A DNA stretch of 64,000 nucleotides from Ptiloglossa arizonensis (taxonomy: Eukaryota > Arthropoda > Insecta > Hymenoptera > Colletidae). Position numbers and translations under genes: made by a program. The DNA lies in contig NC_135056.1 in assembly GCF_051014685.1 (NCBI RefSeq), positions 5,766,001-5,830,000 on the forward strand. The letters run 5' to 3'. This document shows, in pieces, positions 37,173-48,728 of the stretch (positions within the stretch are counted from its first letter, which is position 1; the number at the start of each line of letters is the position of its first letter). The notes beneath the pieces were generated by a model that was given only the letters and a program-made list of their open reading frames with translations, ran no database searches and had not been told where the DNA came from.

Positions 37173-37304
37173 TCACTCGGTATTCGTTGAAATCGTACCC
37201 AACGCTAACGGTTGGGTAATCAAGGCTAACAGGGTAGCATAATTAATTATTACAATTCCAATTAATGAGTACAAGACGGTGAACGAAATGTCATCGTCAC
37301 TCAT
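37173..37304 (-). CDS. Possible 43-aa single-pass membrane micropeptide
   Basis: Unrecognised small ORF, ATG at 37304-37302, stop TGA at 37175-37173. It starts MSDDDISF, then has one hydrophobic segment (FTVLYSLIGIVIINYATLLA), then a short polar tail (STNTE). On the same strand there is TATAAATA at 37386-37379, initiator-like TCAGAT with A at 37348, and AATAAA-type hexamers near 37110-37120 after the stop. The frame is also open for over 20 codons upstream of the ATG and encodes another hydrophobic stretch (IFLLSFSIVGFISAM), so it may instead be the last exon of a larger membrane protein. TATA-to-initiator spacing is somewhat long. It could equally be chance in an AT-rich region. Confidence 0.25.
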   Translation of the reverse strand: MSDDDISFTVLYSLIGIVIINYATLLALITQPLALGTISTNTE

Positions 37305-37386
37305 GGCGCTTATGAAACCGACAATCGAAAAAGAAAGTAAGAAGATCTGACTCTTCCAGTTCGACAAATTTACAGGTTTATTTATA

Positions 37387-38199
37387 GTTTGGTATTAGTT
37401 TCGATGCATCAGAACCGGTGAAATTGGTGAACTTACTTAGTTGATAAGTGAAATTACCAGTAGAGGAGAACTTCTATTTCTACGAACATAGTGAAATGTT
37501 GCGTGGGTATCGTAAAAACCCGGCTGATCCGAGTGACCAAACGTGTTGAGTAATTACAAGGATGTTGCACTACGCATCTGCATCGGACATTACATAACAA
37601 TATTATATATCGAGTGTTAAACGTTGTTAATCACGATACAAAGTTAATGCGCAGTCGTATGACTGCCGTACATTCAGTTTTTTCGCAGAAAAATGCGTAG
37701 GAGTGTTGCGACACTTCGTATCGGCCTCATTGCCATTTTTAGTTTCCCTTTTAATCTTTTCGCGTTTCGAGAACAATTATCGAGAAATCTCCCGAACCTG
37801 TTAACATTACTTTTATCGTTAGAGTATCGATTCAAGTTTCTTTGTCACCCATATTTGATACCTGTATCGAAAAACCTGCTGAAAAAGAAACTACATCGTA
37901 AATAATTTTCCGTATAGTTGAATCTCGAGTACTCGCACACGTATCATCGTTTTTCACACCCATGTAATTTCGAGTTCGTAACAAACACCGTAAAGCTTCT
38001 TCCTTTTGGTCGCATTGTCCTTATTAATATAAACTGTCAAAGACATTTACCTCTTTTAATATCGATGTAAAAATGTAATTCACCCGGTGTAAGTATTCTT
38101 TGCGCGAGAAAAATTCACAGTAAACAACGGAAAGTTCTACCTATTTTGTTAGAATAATATTCGAAAAACTGACCCGTAACTCCTCAACGAGTGAAACAA
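37387..38199. other. AT-rich intergenic stretch
   Basis: Nothing recognised; short frames only. Confidence 0.45.
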
Positions 38200-38830
38200 T
38201 TTCATTCGGGGTGGAAATCGGTATTTCATCGCTAGGCGAACGACAATGGTACACGAAACTAAAGAAATCCACGTAACCTGTCGATGTTAATAATCCACCG
38301 CGCGTAAAGATCATCGTGATCCTTGTCGTTGCTCAAAATCTCGTTCATCGACCCCGCGGGAGCATCGAAAGGTCTCGAAATGTGTCTCCTTAATCCCGAT
38401 TGTGAGTTAATCCCGCTCCTTTACGCGTTTCTCTTGCCAGGGAGTATATTTTGCAACGCGCCTTCTCGTAGGAATTTGCGATGATTCAGTTGGACGCCGG
38501 AGTCGTGAAAATTCACATCGCCGCGGCGTCCTTTAAAGCGTCATAAGGCAAAAGCAGGTAAAATCGTGGCCGGCGAGCCGAGGCGCGGGTAATCGCCAGG
38601 CTATCGTTATTAAATGTGATTACACAACACGAAAAGCGGCTTCAAAGGACGCGCATTATGACACTGTGGCACGTAGCCATCCGTATGGGGCGCTACGTCA
38701 TGCCTCCAAGTGACTGCGTTTAACATTACGGCTAATACGCCCGCGATCAGGGGCGTATTTCAACGGAACTTGATCCCGGAACACAGAGATCTCTCTTTTA
38801 TCTGATACGACATTCTTAGACGACACAAGA
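38200..38830. promoter_or_regulatory. GC-rich island with homeodomain-type words, candidate enhancer
   Basis: A roughly 600-base GC-rich patch with no protein-like frame. It contains repeated GTCATAA/TTATGAC words (Caudal/AbdB-like), TGATTACAC, and TTTAAAG near GCGTCATAAGG. The density and lack of coding suggest a conserved non-coding element. No target gene can be named. Confidence 0.35.
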
Positions 38831-40648
38831 TCTCAGAGAACGTGTTCCAGCCGCACCCCGGATTGCTTGCGTATTGGATTTTCAATCGAACTCGTGCACA
38901 CTGATCGCTAGAATTTTATTCGAACGGATTACGAATAAAAGCACGGTACAGCGATTAGTGACGGAACGAACGAGTTTCTTTTTTTTTTTTTTCCAACGCG
39001 AATCGTAACTTCATTTTGTAATTCTAATTTCATTAAACGGACAACGCAAAAGAAGTTTACTTTTCGTTACTCGAAATTTTTATTCAGATAGGAATTTTAC
39101 ACTTGTCCGGGTAGCGTTTTTCTAAATATTGGTTTTGTTTAGCCTTTGGGGTTATTTGATCGTGCAATATGTAAACGTTGTATTGTTAATTTAGAATCCT
39201 TTTTAAAATTATTCTACTAAAGTTTTACTCGTACTAGGTGGTACGAATAAATAGTTCACGACTCTATGTCTTTGAACGGATATTTGATTACATGGTAAAT
39301 GATAAAAAGATAGTTAAAAATGCTACTACACATAATGGATAGCGATAAAATAAATTGTAATACTAATGAATTCATGATATTGACAGTGTCCAATATGTAT
39401 CTACACGCAATTAAAATAATCTATTCGATCTATCGACCATGTTTTCATTTTACGGATCGTCGCGAAGGTATTTACATCTTCGATACAACGATCTGAAATT
39501 AAAGTTAATTGACAGCAATCGATACGGTTATCGTGTCTCGATCGAATTAACCTGTAAACCGGTTGATCTGTACAATTCTTCGATCGTGAATATTTATGTA
39601 CGCGTATTGAAAAACAAATAAAGCCGATTTAATGTATCCTGCATCATACGGAATGCTAATATGACATAATTTACGTTGGTACAAATATCAGGACACGATT
39701 GATGAAAGAAATGGTTTCTTTAAGCGAGTCGAGAATAAAATATTGAACAAATACAATTGGAGTACCTACGAATACAAATGACGAGTCAATTTCTTCCTCG
39801 TTTAACAAACATTTGCGAAGTGACGAGCATATTGGTGGAATTTTGAAAAAGGTATCTTTCTTCCAGGTTTCCTTGCTTCGAGAGTATAATAATTTATTTG
39901 TGAAACTATTTCGCGTAAGATTCCTTTGTTTCTGACTGTTCAGAGTGCAATTAAGGTGTCAACCGATCGGTGTGACAACGATTGCGCCATTTCGTAAAAT
40001 TTACCATTTTTCGCGTTTTCTTCTTCTTCTTTGCGCGCCAATCGATGGCTGCGCGATAGATCTACGCGCGCGTAACTTACCCGATCGTCTCGTCTTCTCT
40101 CAGCCGACTCTACGAGCGAGCTATATGATTTGTCTATACCTGTGTACAGTCTCGTCAGGCAATTGCGTCTCATCGATGCTTCCATCCGTCGGAATGCAAA
40201 TTGCACTTTTAACGTACGGGGAAAAGGATGAAAATGTCTCGATGCGGATGGCGCGGTGCAGTCATCGAACGAGTATTTCTTTTCTTTCTCTTTTCAATGA
40301 TCGTGGGACGATAGCACGATCGTACGGAGTTCAAAAAATAAAACGAGCCTTCTCGTTTCTTCGCAATTTAGAAAATTGTTAAATCTACGGTTCTGTATTA
40401 CGTGGATGGGTTATAATTTCCGAACAGTTACGCAATTAAAACGGAGGAAAGTACGAAAGGATTTGGCGATTGAAAATCGATAACAATTACAGCAGTGATT
40501 GGGACATTTTTTGAAATTGGGATTAAAAACATTTCGAGTGCACCTCGACTCTTGTGCACACTACACTACTCGTTTCTTCATTTTTCATGTGTCAATAATT
40601 CGTATAAATATTCACGTGTCGATAATGGCGTTGATAAATAAGTGAAAT
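38831..40648. other. Intergenic stretch
   Basis: No gene recognised. A 145-codon plus frame at 39945-40382 lies in a GC-richer patch but shows no family resemblance, and an overlapping minus frame of similar quality argues for a composition effect. Confidence 0.4.
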
Positions 40649-40748
40649 TTTATTTAGCCAACGAGTAACGAAGAAAAATCGTTGGTAAAGTTACCTTTAC
40701 CAACTTGTGTACACTTCACTTTCGTATCCTCGCTTTCGGCTAAATAAA
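40649..40748. ncRNA. 100-nt imperfect hairpin, possible structured RNA
   Basis: Outer stem TTTATTTAGCC (40649-40659) with GGCTAAATAAA (40738-40748), perfect over 11 bp. The middle pairs CGAG with CTCG and ACGAAG with CTTTCGT. The terminal stem GTTGGTAAAG (40681-40690) with CTTTACCAAC (40695-40704) is perfect over 10 bp on a TTAC loop. Size is in the range of a pre-miRNA, but the large asymmetric internal loop is not typical, and transcription is unknown. A foldback transposon remnant is the alternative. Confidence 0.35.
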
Positions 40749-40869
40749 TGTTTGTTTTATATACGTATTATTAAGAAACTTTGCGCGATAAATAAATAAA
40801 TAGAGAATAAAAATAGCGAATAATGTTCTCGGTTGTGAGTCACAAATCAATTTGTATTCAAATGATAGT

Positions 40870-41090
40870 TAGTTACCTACATACGTATATACCAAACGCA
40901 TGTATGAAAATATGCATGCACGTACTATATATCGTACACGCTACATAAAGTACGTAACACATACTATGTTTACACTACTACACAGATAAATACCTACCAC
41001 ATAAAAATCACAGACATGCCACGCACATACCGAACGAATATCATATACCACAAACGCATACGTACGTGTCCGTAAATGATAGTTGTGTCG
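40870..41090. repeat. Cryptic simple sequence (CATAC/TACG words)
   Basis: Low-complexity stretch of short ACAC, CATAC and ACGTAC words, resembling 14640-14870 in composition. It immediately precedes the 38-bp array. Confidence 0.4.
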
Positions 41091-41162
41091 TTTATGGAAT
41101 GAATAAATATGTATTCGTTCATCATCCATTCAAATAAATTTTTATCCAATGCGGATATACAA

Positions 41163-41690
41163 GTAACGAATAGAGATAAAATTGTTTTATTCGAATAATA
41201 GTAACGAATAGAGATAAAACTGTCTTATCCGAATAAAAGCAACGAATAGAGATAAAATTGTTTTATTCGAATAATAGTAACGAATAGAGATTAAAGTGTC
41301 TTATTCGAATAAAAGTAACGAGTAGAGATAAAATTGTTTTATTCGAATAAAAGTAACGAATAGAGATTAAAGTGTCTTATTCGAATAAAAGTAACGAGTA
41401 GAGATAAAATTGTTTTATTCGAATAAAAGTAACGAATAGAGATAAAACTGTCTTATCCGAATAAAAGCAACGAATAGAGATAAAATTGTTTTATTCGAAT
41501 AATAGTAACGAATAGAGATTAAAGTGTCTTATTCGAATAAAAGTAACGAGTAGAGATAAAATTGTTTTATTCGAATAAAAGTAACGAATAGAGATAAAAC
41601 TGTCTTATTCGAATAAAAGCAACGAATAGAGATAAAACTGTCTTATTCGAATAAAAGTAACAAACAGAGACGATAGTGTTAATTCGTATA
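41163..41690. repeat. 38-bp minisatellite, 14 copies
   Basis: Units start every 38 bases from 41163 to 41657. The consensus begins GTAACGAATAGAGATAAAAT and ends with the palindrome TTATTCGAATAA. Three unit types differ at the centre (AAATTGTTTT, AAACTGTCTT, AAAGTGTCTT). Units 2-5 (41201-41352) and 8-11 (41429-41580) are the same series, so a six-unit, 228-bp block was duplicated. The last unit is degenerate. Confidence 0.95.
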
Positions 41691-44398
41691 ATTATCCAGA
41701 TAAAGATTTACTCGAACAATAATCCGAATAAAAGTCGATAAGAGGTTTGAGTCGTTCTCTCTTGTTTGAAGTTTCAAGTGCTCGAAAGATTGAATAGAAT
41801 GATAGGTGTCGCAAATAAGTACATCTTCGAACCGGCTATTTGTCGTTCGTGTATATTCTTTCGTCTCTATCGATGAAAGAAAATATCGCAATCGTTATTA
41901 ACGATAATGAAAGTAGAATTAACGTTAACAAGTGCTGCGCGTTAATTCAACGTCGCTCGTTACTCCAACGAATACCTCGTTAACCACGGTTTCCCATCTT
42001 ATCCCGTAACGCGATCTTTCTCGAATTTCGTTAAAAGAATCTTTCTCTATCCGCGTTAACGATTCTTCTCCCCTGTAGCTTCTCTGTTAGCGAATCTTCT
42101 CTCGTCTTTGTCGGCGAGTCAGCTCGTATTTTTCCCGCGCTTATTGAAATTTTACTCGAACGCCTACGAGTTGACAAGGGTCGACCCTGCGAAAGAACAA
42201 TTTGGTCGGGCGTCGATACTCGTTGGTGGATAGACTTACGCGATGCGCGTTCGTTACACAGATACGTGACACACCTTCTGTCGCAAGAGCGAGAATTTTT
42301 CTGACCTTTACGTTGTCGCTAAAAAGAAAGAAGTCTCGGCGGACCTCGACTAGCGCCAAAGTGACGGCTCGACCATCGGTTGTCCGGGACTGAAAACTCT
42401 GACATTTCAATCTTCGACGAGATGTACACTGTTTACTCTTTGTTTCCATTTACTTCAGCAACGATTCGAGGAAAGAATCGTGCACGATCGATCGCTCGTC
42501 CTCCTCGTCGCTCGATCTCTTTCACCGAAGTATATTCTTTCGTAGGAAAGAAAGTGTTTATACCAGACGGACTTGTTACATATATCCGAGACGTTTTCCT
42601 CGATTCGTGGAAGCATAGATCGCGGTCCGTGGAGATCGCGCATATTCTATGGTGTACGACGTCGCGTCACATGAATGACACGATGTAAATGTCGGTATAT
42701 GGCCGTGGAATCCTGCGAGAAAGGCTGGCTACATTCGACACGAAGATTAATAACGAATCAGAATCTCGAACCGGTATTAATGCCACGAACGAGTTTCGTC
42801 GAAAACTTTTGCCCGATGATTCCTTATGATACGTCTGATGAATCGGTTGATCCGATTTAATGGATGCTCCCGTTTCGGTGTTACGTAAGGGGAATTTCTT
42901 CAGTGTTCGTTCCGAAGACTGAATACGTACGCGAAGATGAGCATAAAGTATAATACATCGATACGTATTATTAGTGAAATGTAAATTAATATTATCCCTA
43001 ACTTTAATTAGATTAATACGAACTTTCGAGTACTTTCTGTTTTAGACTTTTGGGCGGTGTGACGAGCGAAATTTTACGGAGAATGAGAAATCTATAGGTG
43101 AATTATAAACAAATAAAAGTTACACCGATGGGTGATCAGTAAAAAGGGGTACATCGAAGAGTCGAAAATTCTTGTAAAATAATTTAATTTAGTTCCTTTT
43201 GGTACGTTCAAAACGTGTATATGTAGTTACATATGTATAGGATGATTATTATATTGTTAAATCGCGAGTTCGATATTTTATTTGTTTCAATTGTATAATA
43301 TATAGTTGTACTGTTTTGTGCATTCGATTTTTATATTTTATGAATTTTAAATATAATTTTTGCTGTTTCGATAACGATTGCATCTAAACGTTTACGGTAA
43401 TATTATAAATGTGTGCGTAGTGTAAAAGTATACATCTAACGTTAAACGAAAAATGGCACCTTATAATATTCTCCTTAAATAATGTATAATTTATTATTAC
43501 TTAATATACATATGTATACAGAAGTTATTAAGCGTAGATCGTTATTAAAAGGAACACATACTATATAAGACACAACAGTGTAGATATTTCAGACTGCGTT
43601 TCAATGTGTTAATTACTCGTGTGAGATATATGTATGAGATAAGACATGTAACACGTTCAGATAAGGGATACTAAAGTAGTTACAAGTAAAATCTGCATAG
43701 TTAGTTAAGAAATAATATTAAGTAATACTATAAGATTTAAATAAAACTTGTATTATTACCTTCAAATAATGAAATATTTAGTTTCGTTTGTTCGAGGAAT
43801 CGTCGATTAAAAAATATAAAAAAAGAAAGTCCAATTTCCATGGTTTTGCGAGGAAATCTTGATTGATAAACATAATAACAAGTCTTTCGACGTTTCGGCC
43901 AAAGAAAAAGTATTGTAAAGTTCACGTAAAAATTAAAAACACTCCATGTAGAGTGTTATGCGAAATGATAATAACTGTTGTCGATACTTTACGAAGTAGA
44001 AATCGATTTTACATCTAATCTGAGTGTAGTGTCCAAAATAAAAATAAGAATGGTAAAATGACGTAAAAATATCAATAAAAACTACAAATTTTACCACCGA
44101 TTTCAGAATTTGCAGGATACTTACGCGGATATCGTTATTAGAAACTTGTAGGATCGGAATTAATTATATTATTATTTAGAGATTGTTGGATAATATCTTA
44201 CCCCATTTTTAATGTCATCTGATTTCAGTACCTATACAATCTTGTAAGTACATTACGTTATATGGAATATACAAATTATATAACGCAATGTCACAATGCA
44301 TACTATATTGGTTGAATATTAATAATAAAACTAATTCTGCGTTAAGAACTCTGTTTACTCCGTTCCGATACGAACAATCGTATTAAAATATTTATCGC

Positions 44399-44400
<2 letters not shown>
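41691..44400. other. Intergenic stretch, GC-richer at 41930-42900
   Basis: The GC-richer part has overlapping frames on both strands (up to 102 codons), none resembling a known family. 42000-42110 shows a weak pyrimidine-rich degenerate repetition (TCTTCTC words). The remainder is AT-rich. Confidence 0.4.

Positions 44401-44401
<1 letters not shown>

Positions 44402-44438
<37 letters not shown>
44402..44438. repeat. (TA)n microsatellite
   Basis: Uninterrupted TA dinucleotide run. Confidence 0.9.
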
Positions 44439-44441
<3 letters not shown>

Positions 44442-44459
44442 ACTAACAATTCCATTTGT

Positions 44460-44870
44460 TGCACGCACATTCGTGCGCATTTCAATGATTAAATCACACA
44501 TCGATGGCAGAACTATTAATTTTCATTACTGCCGAACAATATACGTTTCTGTTGTCGCGTGGATTGTAGCGATGCAAATGCGCTCGCTTTACCAGTAGAA
44601 ATGGAGGCCAATAAAAATCTGTTACATACTTTTTTTGCACGGGATTCGTCTTACAAACGACTTGCCGTTTTCATGTCCGCAACGATGAATCATAACGTGC
44701 TCGGACCGCTCACGTAACGAGAAACCAAAGAAGCAACATAGAGATTACTTATGCTATTCAAGGCTGCAAGCGACAAAAAAGATTGAAAATATGCAAGTGC
44801 ACGTGAAATTATAATGCGTCGATAACGCGAGGACTTTGATCCAAGATCAAGTTTTCGCAACCTATTTCCG
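44460..44870. promoter_or_regulatory. Candidate enhancer with POU octamer and TCF-type sites
   Basis: Non-coding patch with several classic transcription-factor words: ATTAATTTTCATTA (homeodomain-type) near 44515, ATGCAAAT octamer at 44572-44579, CCAATAAAA near 44605, and CTTTGATC (TCF/Pangolin-type) at 44834-44841 followed by an inverted half (GATCAAG). It lies between a TA microsatellite and plain AT-rich sequence. Function and target gene are not known. Confidence 0.35.
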
Positions 44871-47800
44871 CAGGAGTTGTTGGTAATTTCACAATCAACT
44901 ATTATACGAATTAAACGATACGATAAATTAGTAACTTTTTTGTATTTTTTTGCTCTCGGGTCTGTTACGTGTAAACATGTAGTACCGAGACACTTTTTAG
45001 ACTCTGAGAGTATAATTTTTGGTTAGGCTATTTTGCGAGCTATCTTTGAGAAATATAAACTGAAGGATATATATATATATATTTTACTATAATGTAATAC
45101 TAATAATAATAATTATGTAGTATGATATAATAATAATACTAAAAGAGTGCATTACTAGACAAACATGCACGTTGGTTACAGAAGAAAATACAATAAAAGT
45201 GAAACAGACAGTAGAAAATAGTGTAAATAGAAAGCGATGATAAAGTCATATGTATGATTATTATATACATGTGATATTACATATTTATTACATACGTGCA
45301 TTGTATTATATTGCGTAATATATTTTTTAATTTGTTTCGTGAAGAGGGTCAGGAAAATAGCAGAAATATTGAACGAATACAGTAAACCCTGACTCTGCAT
45401 TAAACAATTTGAAAAGAAAAGGAATGGAAAAGTCTGGAAGCAATAATCTGATTTTTTCCCCGATGCAATTATGCACTTTTATATTTTTTTGACCTAACCA
45501 AGATTTAACCCAGACCTACGTTTCATACGAGTAATTATCGCACCATTTCAGTAAAAATTCTGTTAGATACTACTTTGTGGTTTACTTCTGCGGTCACTCG
45601 AATTGGCGAATACGGTATGAAAATTGTTCGTGGATCCATGAAACTTGCATTCGCGCAGACTTCGATGCATTAACGTCGATTGGAATTTGTACGGCAAATG
45701 TCAGGGTTAAATACAAGATTGATGCATTAGAACGCTAATATTCCAATATCGTAGCAAGTCAGGAGCAATTTACTTAAATTTGTGTCAGGTTTGATTTGAT
45801 CGATGTTAATTGCACACTTTGTGTTCCAAGAAGAACCCTTGGTTTCCAACATGTGAAATGTTAATGTGACAAATGGTAAACGTGCTGGCTAATAATCAGA
45901 TTGAAGAAATTTGGAAAAGAATATAAATAAGTTTCCATTTGGCAGGATGAAAGTAAATAGAGACTGAAAGTGAATCGAGTATGTACGTATAGAAATTGTT
46001 TCGTGTTTGTATTTTAACATTTCATTCCAAAGTAATTTACACAAACATTGTTCAACTTGTTACAAATTGCTCATTGATCGAGAATAAACAGTACTCCGAA
46101 ACGAGTCGCGATAAGTCTTGCTTCTGACAAACCGTTGTACGATATAGATGAGATTTGTAAATAATAAATATTTATCGGTAAGCAAGAAATTACCACAGAA
46201 ACAGTTTCGTGTGAATCCATACGTGACTTCTATTATCACTTAAACATTTAGTTATTCGAAATGTATCGCAAAATCGATTCTGTCGCTACTAAAATGAACA
46301 ATTTGTTTTCATTATTACCCACAAGGTAGGTTTGTTAATTCAAAAGAATCGACTAACCATTAATCTCTATTAAATCGCTATTAGAGTAGAACCTATCTCT
46401 CTTAAAAAGGAGAATTTAAAAGGACGAGCGTTATCTTTTAATCGATCGAAGTTTCAAAGAAATTGAAATATCTAATCCGATGTTACCGCGTCGGGTAAAC
46501 GCTACGTTAACAAATGACACTCGTATATCTCGCGTATTCATACGCACAATGCAAACGCTCGCGAACCGTGCGTGAACAAGCGGCTCAAGGAAACCACTAC
46601 AGTCCAACTGTTACATACAATCGTACATGACCTAGACACTGCAACCCTTTACGCAGCACAGCATTCAATCGCAGTATGTTTTGTTCGATTTTATAAAAAT
46701 TCTGAGCAAATATCCGGTAGAACCTTGCACGAAGCATCAATTATCTTCTCGCTTCGCCTTCGTCCATTCTGTCTCCGTTGCACAGCTGTTTTTCTCATTC
46801 ACGCTTGGGACTGTTGCAGACAATTAAAATGAATGCGAAATTATTTATACTTCGTTTCTAATTTCTAGTTCTTGCTTCTCTTCCCTTACCCGATCGAATA
46901 AATTATCAATGGAAATATTAAATCGAGTTTCGTATTGCGTTTAATTTAATTTTTCAACACACTCCTAGCCTTTGTTTCATTAATATCTTGCACTGTTTTA
47001 TTATTCAATTCTGGTATTAAAAAACAAAAAGTACGTAAAATATTATATTGACCCGTAATAAAAGAAATTTCATTAAATATAATTAAATATTTAAGATTTA
47101 ATTAAACCATGTAACAAGTTGGTCGGTGAATATTATATTAAATGGAAAGACCTTCGTAGTATTAAACACATGTTGGTTTTGATTTTATTTTACGTACTTT
47201 TATTTAGACGATATTCGTATTCTTTTATTTTATTTGTAAATTATCTATTAATGAATCGCGAGCAGTATCTATCTAATTGTTGCCTTATATTATTAGACTT
47301 CAGAAATCGTAAGGTAAAATAACGTAATGTTTTCCATTTTATCGGTGATTTATATTTCATATTAAGGCTCAGCAGTGGAATTTTTTATTACAAATTATTA
47401 ATTATTAATTAGGTAGACGTTTCGTAGAAAATTATCGACGTTTTACTTTGTATTACTGGTAACTTACATTACCTTATTTAACGATTTTTAATTACACGTT
47501 AATGATAAAATAATTTCTTCATTTGAGATTTTTCTCTCACTGGCTAAATTAGTATTTATTCGACGTATTATTTTCACATATTAATACTTCTTATAATTTA
47601 ATTTCATTAATAAATTAGACGTAACATTGAACTGAAACAGAGAACTGATCTCTTATTTTTTATTGGTATACCTACAACTATTATTAGACTTTTTGATCAC
47701 TTTTCTATCTCCGGCTCTAACTTCTTTCCGTGTTTAATTAATTGCGAATAAATTAAATTACCTATCATAAATTTTGAATAGTCGTAGCATGCAGTTTTAT

Positions 47801-48632
47801 TAAACGTAATCTACAAAATTATAAAGAATTCTCTATACATACAGAGACAAATAAGAAAAACTAACACCAAAGATAAATTAATTAATGTAAAAGCATACTT
47901 AAATTCAATATACCAATGGTATATTACAAATAATGATAAAACTTCAGGAAAACGTTCGAATAAAATTGTCGCCAATGGCTATAAGAATGAAATAATTAAA
48001 ATTTATATTTCTGTATTTCCTTATTCGGCCATAAAGAGCAACGAACAGGTTCTCGGTCCTCTTCGAGGAATTGTAAGAGACCGTGGTCGAAACGTTGGAT
48101 TAATTAATTTTTGTTTACAATCCGTTGCTCTTTACGACCAAACAAGGAAACCCAACGTTTTAATAAACGTGTTTCGCCGTACAGACCGAAGGAGCAAAAA
48201 AAAAGAAAAAAGATACCTTTTCTGCATAAAGTTCGTAGTGTCGTTACTTACGTACACGAATATTTTCTCATATTTATATTTCATCGTGGCGATTGTTCCC
48301 CCGATCGCGGGAGCCGGTTTAAAAAAATCCGCCGCCCGAACCATAACGAGAGGTCCACCTACTCGTACCTACTCGTCCGCCTCGTGTTGTCCCTTTTTCT
48401 CGAAACGTTCGAAATTTCGCGGTTCTTCGAGCACCGGTTCCCCGAAATGATCGATCGGTGGTGAAAAATTAACACCTGGCCAGACGACGTCCGTTTCCCG
48501 TGTCACGGTGAAAAATCCGCCACGACTCGGTTCATCCGAGAGCATTTTTCCGAAGATGCACTGGTCAGAAGAAGTGCATTGTGAAGAGGGCAGGGATGAC
48601 CCCTTTCACTGTACCACGTTGCTACGGTCGTG
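44871..48632. other. AT-rich stretch upstream of the cuticle gene
   Basis: No gene recognised. From about 48050 the sequence becomes GC-richer toward the promoter and should include proximal control elements of the cuticle gene. The frames at 48111-48464 belong to this composition change. Confidence 0.45.
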
Positions 48633-48640
48633 TATATAAA
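48633..48640 (+). promoter_or_regulatory. TATA box of the cuticular protein gene
   Basis: TATATAAA lies 96 bases before the start codon. Transcription would start about 30 bases downstream (near 48663-48670), giving a 5' UTR of roughly 60-65 nt, typical for insect cuticle genes. Confidence 0.7.
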
Positions 48641-48728
48641 GAGCCGAAGCATCTGACGAAGAAGCACAAGTACCAACCCATCTGCATCCTAACCGCTTCA
48701 TCGCCGGTGTCCGTGTGACAGAGAGATT

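Noticed and set aside
39945..40382. 145-codon plus-strand frame
   Set aside because: No recognisable domain, and an overlapping antisense frame of similar length suggests base composition.
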